Shown: in pieces, positions 1 to 5,957 of the stretch | Layout: each line of letters starts with the position of its first letter | How positions within the stretch are numbered: the first letter of the stretch is position 1 | Source: Flavobacteriales bacterium | GTDB lineage: Bacteria > Bacteroidota > Bacteroidia > Flavobacteriales_F > PHOS-HE28 | NCBI GenBank assembly: GCA_025455765.1 | Contig: JALOLX010000085.1 | Span: 1-6,906 of the forward strand | DNA: 6,906 nucleotides | Reading direction: 5' to 3' | Notes under the pieces: model-generated | Database searches by the model: none | The model's input: the letters and a program-made list of their open reading frames with translations, nothing else | What the model was told of the DNA's origin: nothing | Position numbers and translations under genes: made by a program

Positions 1-1
1 G

Positions 2-115
2 GTGACCCACGGCTACGAGTGCGGCCTCTCCATCAAGAACTTCAACGACATCAAGAACGGTGACACCATCGAGGCCTTCGAGATGGTGGAAGTGAAGCGG
101 ACCCTCGCGGACTGA
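2..115 (+). CDS. infB: Translation initiation factor IF-2, C-terminal end (5' partial)
   Basis: The first 37 codons of the window, up to TGA at 113-115, read as the extreme C-terminus of IF-2, the GTPase that brings initiator tRNA to the ribosomal P site. The visible segment GYECGLSIKNFNDIKNGD followed by IEAFE and ending EVKRTLAD is the typical final beta-barrel (domain IV) ending of bacterial IF-2. The G domain and the rest lie upstream of the window. In Bacteroidota, infB often sits next to a SPOR-domain gene and the act (alternative complex III) genes, which matches what follows here. The end of the reading frame is directly visible. The identification rests on recognising the conserved tail, and no other family is a serious candidate. 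Confidence 0.93.
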   Translation: MTHGYECGLSIKNFNDIKNGDTIEAFEMVEVKRTLAD

Positions 116-138
116 TCGCACCACCGGCACGAACACTG

Positions 139-170
139 AAAGGCCGTTCCACACAGGTGGGGCGGCCTTT
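139..170. terminator. Hairpin terminator between convergent genes, probably bidirectional
   Basis: AAAGGCCG (139-146) is perfectly complementary to CGGCCTTT (163-170). The stem can extend inward with two G-U pairs and two C-G pairs (147-150 with 159-162), leaving a loop of about 8 nt. Read on the plus strand it lies 23 nt after the infB stop and ends in TTT. Read on the minus strand it also ends in TTT, so it could stop transcripts from the convergent minus-strand pair. The U-tract is short in both directions, so efficiency is uncertain. Its position between convergent genes supports the call. Confidence 0.55.
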
Positions 171-242
171 GTGCTGGGGGGTGAACAAACGTTCCTAATG
201 CGTCAAGTGCCACCCACGCTCGATGCATGAGCGAACACGCCG

Positions 243-738
243 TTACGAGATCGAGAACGGCACCCTTCTGAACATCCGGTCGAGCAGCGCCACGTTCAGG
301 TCCAGGCGGATCAGCACCCGTTCGCGGTCGGGCAGGGAAACGGCTCAGCAGCCCAAAGAGGTTGATGCCCGGCTGAACGAAGGTCCGGGTATCATCCAAG
401 GACAGCACGCGGCTGTGGTTCTCCAGCCCTGCGGTGAGGGATACAGCCCACCACCCGGTGGTGCCGAAGAATTGACGAATGCCGAAGCGTTGGCTCCAGA
501 ACGCCGGGGCGCTCGCTGCCACCGACACGGCCAGCTCAGGTCCCAGTTGGTACAACGGCCCACGATCGGGCGTGCTGCCCCACACCCGCAGGTAATTGGC
601 GTGCAGCTCGAATGCGGCCGGCCCTTGCAGCGACAGGCCGATGCCGCCTCCGGGGGTCCATCGGAGCGTATTCGTGGTGTCCTGTGCACGGGCAGGCAGC
701 GCACAGGCCAGCAGGAGCAGCAGGATCAGGTGCCGCAT
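243..738 (-). CDS. Small secreted beta-rich (outer-membrane-like) protein of unknown function, reading frame broken
   Basis: I do not recognise a named family. The start at 738 gives a clear signal peptide, MRHLILLLLLACALPARAQ, cleaved near ARA|Q. After it come alternating hydrophobic/polar stretches such as AAFELHANYLRVWG, LGPELAVSVAAS and GWWAVSLTAGLENHS, which look like beta strands of a small outer-membrane or periplasmic barrel. The frame continues cleanly to about residue 132 (INLFGLLS, position ~343). Beyond that, the same frame becomes rich in Pro, Arg and Gly and would run antisense through the terminator into infB, ending at 13. The neighbouring frame from 341 instead gives LPDRERVLIRLDLNVALLDR and stops at TAA (245-243), a convincing amphipathic strand. 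The natural product is therefore probably about 164 aa, with a one-base surplus or two-base loss at 333-347. It starts 6 nt after the SPOR gene stop, so the two are probably co-transcribed. Function unknown; a role in the cell envelope is inferred. Confidence 0.6.
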
Positions 739-744
739 GGCCGA

Positions 745-1182
745 TCACGGCATGCGTGGCGGCTCGATGGCATCCGGCACGATGTAGCTGCCGGGGTAGA
801 GCACCTTCAGCTCATGTAACAGATGCTCGGCCTCCAGTCGGGTGCGCAGGTCGCCCACGCGCAGCCGGAAGTTCGGCGCCAGCCAGCTCAGGTAGGCCGG
901 AGTGTCGGGATACTTCAGCAGAAAACTGCGCTTGGTATCCTCCGCCGTGCGGCGGTCGCCCAGGAAGATCTGCACCCGATAGCCCTTCAGCTCGTGCTTC
1001 ACCTCCACAAAGCGGTCCATGGTGCGCTGTACCGCAGGATCCACCTGATACGTAACGTTGCCAGGGCCTTGGGGCGTGGCCGGAGCCGGCGCATGCGGCT
1101 CGAAGGTGCGCACCGGTGGCGCATCTTGCGCGTGGGCCGCAGACAGCAGACACAAGAAGGAGAGGAGCAGAAGGGTTCGCAT
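745..1182 (-). CDS. SPOR-domain-containing secreted protein
   Basis: This is a 145-aa protein. I chose the ATG at 1182 because it begins a clean signal peptide, MRTLLLLSFLCLLSAAHAQ, cleaved near AHA|Q. An in-frame ATG at 1242 would only add 20 residues that spoil the signal peptide. A Pro/Ala-rich linker (about residues 20-42) and a short helical stretch (48-66) lead into a C-terminal SPOR-type domain at about 67-138. That domain starts GYRVQIFLGDRRTAEDTKR and continues through FRLRVGDLRTRLEAEHLLHE to YPGSYIVPD. SPOR domains are about 70-residue folds known to bind denuded glycan strands of peptidoglycan, so a periplasmic envelope role is likely. No catalytic domain is present. It is divergent from actA and lies just upstream of the small beta-rich gene, with a 6-nt gap. 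SPOR genes recur between infB and act genes in Bacteroidota, but no functional link to the respiratory complex can be shown from the sequence. Confidence 0.85.
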   Translation of the reverse strand: MRTLLLLSFLCLLSAAHAQDAPPVRTFEPHAPAPATPQGPGNVTYQVDPAVQRTMDRFVEVKHELKGYRVQIFLGDRRTAEDTKRSFLLKYPDTPAYLSWLAPNFRLRVGDLRTRLEAEHLLHELKVLYPGSYIVPDAIEPPRMP

Positions 1183-1196
1183 ACCGGAACAGCTGC

Positions 1197-1204
1197 CAAA
1201 AGTA
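1197..1204 (-). promoter_or_regulatory. Possible Bacteroidota-type -7 element for the SPOR gene
   Basis: On the minus strand this reads TACTTTTG, an exact match to the Bacteroidota -7 consensus TAnnTTTG. It ends 14 nt before the ATG at 1182, which would give a very short leader. I see no TTG-type -33 element at the usual distance, so support is limited. Confidence 0.3.
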
Positions 1205-1334
1205 GGCCGGATCCGCATCGTTGGTCGGTACGCGACACCCACGACCGACGGGTCTCCTTCTTTAGACCGATTCTAAATAGTGACACCCACGTGGCAAGCC
1301 GGTCATCTAGCAGCCCTGCGATCGTTGTGCCGCG

Positions 1335-1342
1335 TATTTTTG
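1335..1342 (+). promoter_or_regulatory. Probable Bacteroidota-type -7 element driving the act operon
   Basis: TATTTTTG matches TAnnTTTG exactly. It lies 41 nt upstream of the actA ATG and would place the transcription start near 1349. The expected TTG around -33 is absent at the right spacing (1305-1320); the nearest TTG, at 1325-1327, is too close. It is the best promoter candidate in the 201-nt divergent spacer (1183-1383), and the surrounding DNA is locally more AT-rich. Confidence 0.5.
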
Positions 1343-1347
1343 CCGCC

Positions 1348-1360
1348 GGTCCATTGGACC
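1348..1360. promoter_or_regulatory. Perfect 13-nt dyad at the predicted act transcription start
   Basis: GGTCCA (1348-1353) and TGGACC (1355-1360) are exact inverted copies around a single T. The element starts 5 nt after the predicted -7 box, right where transcription should begin. It could be an operator for a dimeric regulator. It could also fold in the mRNA leader as a 5-bp stem with a 3-nt ATT loop. No regulator is identified. Confidence 0.35.
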
Positions 1361-1383
1361 ATGTCCCTTCAAAACTGCTCGGA

Positions 1384-2715
1384 ATGCCGCTTGTAGCAAG
1401 GATTTCCCATCGTTCCACCGGGCTTCTCCACGCCGCCTTTGCGCTCCTTTTGACCCTGGTCTTCACGACCGCACAGGCCCAGCCCGCTGATCAGGCACTC
1501 TACGACAAAGGCGAGAAGCTCTTCAAAGGGAACTGCGGTTCCTGTCACAAGCCCGACAAGGACCTCACAGGTCCGATGCTCAAAGGCGCCCGCGCACGCT
1601 GGGAAGGCAAAGGCGACATCTACGCCTGGATCAAGAACAGCACCGAGTATCTGAAGACCGGCAATTCATATGCCAACGAGCTCTTCAACAAGTGGAACAA
1701 GAGCGTGATGACCGCCCAGGCCGTCACCGATGAAGAGATCGATGCCATCCTGTACTACGCTGACAACTACGTACCGCCCGCTCCGCCTCCGCCTCCTCCA
1801 GGAGGTGACGAGGCTCAAGGCCCCAACGATGCCGGTCCCGCATGGCCATGGCTATTGGTGCTCGGTCTGCTGTTCCTGGTGGTGGCCGCGAGCCTCAGCG
1901 GTGTGCGCAAGGGCCTCTCGCAGGCCGTGGCCCAGGCCGAAGGTCGCCAGCCCGAACCGGAGCTCGGCACCATGGGCACCATCCGCCAGTGGGCCTGGAA
2001 CAACAAAGCCTTCGCCAGCATCATCGGCCTCTTCTTCGTGGTCTTCCTCGTGCTCAAGCTGTGGGACGCCGCTTGGGTGATCGGGGTGTACGGCGGCGAC
2101 GAAGTGGAGCACTACAAGCCCGAGCAGCCCATCCTCTTCAACCACACCCTGCACGCCGGCAAGGTGGAAGCGGGCAACCTGGCCATCAACTGCCAGTACT
2201 GCCACAGCAGCGTGGAGAAGAGCAAGCATGCGGGCATCCCCAGCACCAACATCTGCATGAACTGCCACCAGGCAGTGGAGGAAGGCCGCAGCCCGGAAGG
2301 CACCAAGGAGATCGCCAAGATCTACGCGGCCGTGGGCTGGGACCCTGCCACCAAGAAGTACACCGGCAAGGAAGAGCCCGTGAAGTGGGTGAAGGTGCAT
2401 AACCTGCCCGACCACGCCTACTTCAACCACGCCCAGCACGTGGCCGTGGGCCAGATCGAGTGCCAGGAGTGCCACGGCCCCATCGACGAGAAGATGGACG
2501 TCGCCGAGCAGTGGGCGCCCCTCACCATGGGTTGGTGCATCGACTGCCACAACCAGAAGGAAGTGAAGATGGCCGGCAATGGCTACTACGACGAGACCAT
2601 GAAGCGTCTGCACGACTCCAAGCTCGGTGAGCGGGAGCTGAAGAACTACCTGGAGGACGACAAGATCACTGTGAAGGAACTTGGTGGCTGGGAATGCGCC
2701 AAGTGCCACTACTAA
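1384..2715 (+). CDS. actA: Alternative complex III multihaem cytochrome c subunit ActA (pentahaem type with fused monohaem domain)
   Basis: This 443-aa cytochrome c subunit of the quinol:cytochrome c oxidoreductase (alternative complex III) carries electrons from ActB toward the oxidase. The ATG at 1384 is the only in-frame start that gives a sensible export signal (hydrophobic 14-29, cleavage near AQA|Q at 32). Residues 37-130 form a class I cytochrome c domain with haem motif CGSCH (51-55) and likely distal Met109. A Pro-rich linker (131-139) follows, then two hydrophobic helices (about 154-174 and 209-226). The C-terminal part carries five haem motifs: CQYCH (270), CMNCH (291), CQECH (360), CIDCH (385) and CAKCH (438). 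The last ends one residue before the stop. The five C-terminal sites are the pentahaem core of the family. The N-terminal haem domain makes six sites in total. It heads the operon and lies 16 nt before actB. Identification is firm; the exact number of haems loaded is inferred from motifs. Confidence 0.96.
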   Translation: MPLVARISHRSTGLLHAAFALLLTLVFTTAQAQPADQALYDKGEKLFKGNCGSCHKPDKDLTGPMLKGARARWEGKGDIYAWIKNSTEYLKTGNSYANELFNKWNKSVMTAQAVTDEEIDAILYYADNYVPPAPPPPPPGGDEAQGPNDAGPAWPWLLVLGLLFLVVAASLSGVRKGLSQAVAQAEGRQPEPELGTMGTIRQWAWNNKAFASIIGLFFVVFLVLKLWDAAWVIGVYGGDEVEHYKPEQPILFNHTLHAGKVEAGNLAINCQYCHSSVEKSKHAGIPSTNICMNCHQAVEEGRSPEGTKEIAKIYAAVGWDPATKKYTGKEEPVKWVKVHNLPDHAYFNHAQHVAVGQIECQECHGPIDEKMDVAEQWAPLTMGWCIDCHNQKEVKMAGNGYYDETMKRLHDSKLGERELKNYLEDDKITVKELGGWECAKCHY

Positions 2716-2731
2716 GAACACCGCGCTGCGC

Positions 2732-5700
2732 ATGTCGAGCACCAAGCGATACTGGACGGACCTCGGGGACCTGCATCAAGCGCCCGAAGTCATCAAGGGT
2801 AGGGAGAACGAATTCCCCACGGACCTGGCCATTGACCAGGTGTTGGGTGATCGCAACTTCCAAGGCGCCAGCACCGGCCGCCGTGACTTCCTGAAGTTCC
2901 TGGGCTTCTCCGTGGGCGCCGCCACCCTGGCCGCCTGCGAGACCCCGGTCATCAGGTCCATCCCCTACGTCAACAAGCCCGAGGACATCACCCCGGGCAT
3001 TGCCAACTGGTACGCCAGCACCTTCTATGACGGGGAGGACTTCGCCAGCATCCTGGTGAAGACCCGCGAAGGGCGCCCCATCCACATCAAGGGCAACACG
3101 CGCTTCGGCATCAACCACAACCCCAAGGTGGGCAAGGGCACGGTCAACGCGCGGATCAACAGCTCGGTGCTGTCGCTCTACGACAACGCCCGCCTGAAGT
3201 CCCCCATGACCAAGGGCGCCGCTGCCACTTGGGCCGATGCCGACACCGCCATCCGCACCCAGCTCGCTGCGACCGCGCAGGCTGGCAAGCGCATCGTGGT
3301 GCTCACCAACACCGTCATCAGCCCCAGCACCAAGCGTGCGGTGGAGGCCCTCAAGGCCACCTACCCCACGGTGGAGCATGTGCAGTACGACACCATCAGC
3401 TACAGCGGCATCACCGGTGCCAACCTGAAGAGCTTCGGCAAGCGGGTGATGCCCTCGTACGACCTCACCAAGGCCGATGTCATCGTGAGCGTGGACGCCG
3501 ACTTCCTCAGCAGCTGGGGCAGCGCCACCGAACACAGCTGGCAGTACGCCAACCGTCGCGATCCGGATGGTGCCATGAACAAGCACTTCCAGTTCGAAGC
3601 GCGCATGAGCCTCACCGGTGCCAACGCCGACGTGCGCGTGCCGATGAAGCAGAGCGAGCTGCCCCTGGCGGTGATCAGCCTGCACGACCACATCGCCAAG
3701 AAGATGGGCGCCGCCGGAGTGGGTGGCAGCAACGCCACAGTGGATGCCGCCATGGCCGCCGCTGCTGAAGCGCTCGTGGCCGCCAAAGGCCGCAGCGTGG
3801 TGTTGTGCGGCAGCAATAACGAGGGCGTGCAGGTGCTGGTGAACAGCATCAACAGCATGCTCGGCAACTACGGAAGCACCGTCGACCTCGCTGGCCACAC
3901 CTGGTTCAAGCAGGGTGATGATGCCGCCGTGGCCCAGTTGGTGAAGGACATGAACGCCGGTGGCGTGGGCGCGTTGCTCATCGCTGATGTCAACCCCGCG
4001 TACAGCCTGGCCAACGCCGCCGAGTTCAAGGCCGGTCTGGGCAAGGTGGGCCTCAGCGTCAGCTTCAGCGGTTACGCCGACGAGACGGCCAGCCTCTGCA
4101 CCTGGATCTGCCCCGACCATCACTACCTCGAGAGCTGGAACGACTTCCAGCCCAAGGTGGGACAGTACGCGCTGGCACAGCCCGCCATCCGCCACCTCTT
4201 CGACACCCGTCAGTGGCAGGAGAGCCTGCTGCGTTGGAGCGGAAGTGAACAGAACTACCACGACTTCATCCGCGCCACGTGGGAGAATGCGGTGGCAGCG
4301 TCCGCAGGCTTGTGGACCATGGATTGGCATCAGGCCCTGCACGACGGTGTCTTCACCGCTGCCGCCATGGGTGCCCTGCCTGAGCCCGCCGTGCCCGCAG
4401 CCGCTGACCTGAACGCCGCTGCGGCACAGGCCAAGGCCGCCAGCACCGGAGCGGGCGAGTGGGAACTGGTGCTCTACACCACCGAAGCCATCGGCAACGG
4501 CCAGCACGCCAACAACCCCTGGCTGCAGGAGATGCCCGATCCGCTCACCAAGCTCACGTGGGACAACTGCGTGTGCATGGCACCGGCGGACATCACCCGT
4601 CTGGGTCTCAACATGTACCTCGGCGAGCAGGCTCCGGCCAGCCTCGTCACGGTGAAGGCAGGTAACACGGAGATCACCCTTCCTGCAGTGGCCGCGCCCG
4701 GTCAGAAGCCCGGCACCATCGCCATTGCCCTCGGTTACGGCCGCGGTGCCAACGGCGAAAAGGTGGGCCTGGCCGCCTGTGTCACCGACCACGAAGGCAA
4801 CTTCAATCCGGTGGGCCGCAACGCCTACCCCATGGTCAACTGGGCGGGAGGAGCACAGCATTACGAAGTGCTCAACGTCACTGTCACCCCCACGGGCGCC
4901 ACGTATCCTGTCGGTCTCACGCAGACCCACATGACGCACATGGACCGCCACAGCGTGGTGAAGGAGACCTCGGTGGCCACCTACAAGGGCGGCAACAAGC
5001 GGGCCTACAACCACCCGCATGAGCTGGCGGTGCACGAGGACGTGAACGGCGATGGCGTGATCAACGCCCAGGACAAGAAGCCGGTGCTGGAGTTCGACCT
5101 GTGGGACGAGCATCCGGTGGAAGGCGTCGGTCACCGCTGGGGTCTGAGCATCGACCTCAACAGCTGCACCGGTTGCGGCGCCTGTGTAACGGCGTGCAAC
5201 AGCGAGAACAACATCTCCGTGGTGGGCAAGGATGAAGTGCGCCGCAGCCGCGATATGCACTGGCTGCGGATCGACCGCTACTTCAGCTCCGACATGACCA
5301 AGGAGCGCGCCAAGGCGGAGGACATGGGCAAGATCGAGATGTACCTCGACATGGAGGTGCCCAGCGAGAACCCCAAGGTGGTCTTCATGCCGGTGATGTG
5401 CCAGCACTGCAACCACGCGCCCTGCGAGACGGTATGCCCGGTGGCCGCCACCACGCACAGCAACGAGGGCCTCAACCAGATGACCTACAACCGGTGCATC
5501 GGTACCCGCTACTGCGCGAACAACTGCCCCTACAAGGTGCGTCGCTTCAACTGGTTCAACTACGTCACCGAGAAGTTCGGTGAAGTGAACCCTGCTTGGG
5601 ACGACCTGGGCCGCATGGTGCTGAACCCGGATGTCACGGTGCGTGCGCGCGGTGTGATCGAGAAGTGCAGCATGTGCGTGCAGAGCATCCAGGCCGGCAA

Positions 5701-5941
5701 GCTCCAGGCCAAGAAGGAAGGCCGCCCGGTGAAGGATGGCGACATCGAGACCGCCTGCAGCGCAGCCTGCGGCACCGGCGCGATCGTGTTCGGCGACCTC
5801 AACGACAAGGCCAGCAAGGTGCGCGGGCTCGCCGACAGCGACCGCAGCTACCACATGCTGGAGGAGATCGGTGTACAACCCAATGTGAACTACCTCGTGA
5901 AGGTGCGCAACGTGGCTGAGGACGCCGCCCATCACGCCTAA
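2732..5941 (+). CDS. actB: Alternative complex III subunit ActB: molybdopterin-fold domain fused to Fe-S ferredoxin domain, Tat-exported
   Basis: This 1069-aa protein relays electrons from the membrane quinol site to the ActA haems. The ATG at 2732 is chosen because it begins the extended N-terminal region (YWTDLGDLHQAPE) that typically precedes the Tat signal in Bacteroidota Mo/Fe-S proteins. The twin-arginine motif is TGRRDFLKFLG (R50, R51), with a lipobox-like LAAC ending at Cys69. Residues about 75-740 resemble a molybdopterin oxidoreductase fold, but no N-terminal Fe-S cysteine cluster is present, as in known ActB. The C-terminal part (about 800-1069) has four cysteine groups: C812/815/818/822; C890/893/898/902; C922/928/932, where Thr925 replaces a cysteine and predicts a [3Fe-4S] cluster; and C979/982/1009/1013. 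A DxNxDGxIxxxD loop at 770-781 looks like an EF-hand calcium site between the halves. It lies 16 nt after actA and 16 nt before actC; no clear Shine-Dalgarno sequence. Identification is firm. Confidence 0.97.
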   Translation: MSSTKRYWTDLGDLHQAPEVIKGRENEFPTDLAIDQVLGDRNFQGASTGRRDFLKFLGFSVGAATLAACETPVIRSIPYVNKPEDITPGIANWYASTFYDGEDFASILVKTREGRPIHIKGNTRFGINHNPKVGKGTVNARINSSVLSLYDNARLKSPMTKGAAATWADADTAIRTQLAATAQAGKRIVVLTNTVISPSTKRAVEALKATYPTVEHVQYDTISYSGITGANLKSFGKRVMPSYDLTKADVIVSVDADFLSSWGSATEHSWQYANRRDPDGAMNKHFQFEARMSLTGANADVRVPMKQSELPLAVISLHDHIAKKMGAAGVGGSNATVDAAMAAAAEALVAAKGRSVVLCGSNNEGVQVLVNSINSMLGNYGSTVDLAGHTWFKQGDDAAVAQLVKDMNAGGVGALLIADVNPAYSLANAAEFKAGLGKVGLSVSFSGYADETASLCTWICPDHHYLESWNDFQPKVGQYALAQPAIRHLFDTRQWQESLLRWSGSEQNYHDFIRATWENAVAASAGLWTMDWHQALHDGVFTAAAMGALPEPAVPAAADLNAAAAQAKAASTGAGEWELVLYTTEAIGNGQHANNPWLQEMPDPLTKLTWDNCVCMAPADITRLGLNMYLGEQAPASLVTVKAGNTEITLPAVAAPGQKPGTIAIALGYGRGANGEKVGLAACVTDHEGNFNPVGRNAYPMVNWAGGAQHYEVLNVTVTPTGATYPVGLTQTHMTHMDRHSVVKETSVATYKGGNKRAYNHPHELAVHEDVNGDGVINAQDKKPVLEFDLWDEHPVEGVGHRWGLSIDLNSCTGCGACVTACNSENNISVVGKDEVRRSRDMHWLRIDRYFSSDMTKERAKAEDMGKIEMYLDMEVPSENPKVVFMPVMCQHCNHAPCETVCPVAATTHSNEGLNQMTYNRCIGTRYCANNCPYKVRRFNWFNYVTEKFGEVNPAWDDLGRMVLNPDVTVRARGVIEKCSMCVQSIQAGKLQAKKEGRPVKDGDIETACSAACGTGAIVFGDLNDKASKVRGLADSDRSYHMLEEIGVQPNVNYLVKVRNVAEDAAHHA

Positions 5942-5957
5942 GAACGACCAGGACCCC

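Noticed and set aside
217..233. Inverted repeat CGCTC/GAGCG with a 7-nt spacer downstream of the minus-strand pair
   Set aside because: Five-bp arms and no T-run on either strand; too weak to call a terminator when a better hairpin lies at 139-170.
13..242. Continuation of the minus-strand small secreted gene to a stop at 13
   Set aside because: It runs across the shared terminator and antisense to infB, and its composition becomes Pro/Arg/Gly-rich. The adjacent frame gives a sensible C-terminus ending at 243.
1224..1268. Small inverted repeats in the divergent spacer: GTCGGT/ACCGAC (1224-1249) and GGTCT/AGACC (1251-1268)
   Set aside because: Arms of 5-6 bp with 8-14-nt loops are expected by chance in GC-rich DNA. 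There is no supporting position relative to a promoter.
823..1383. Plus-strand upstream extension of the actA frame, giving a 630-aa protein
   Set aside because: The extra 187 residues overlap the SPOR gene antisense, lack recognisable domains and would place the actA signal peptide in the middle of the protein. The start at 1384 explains the export signal.
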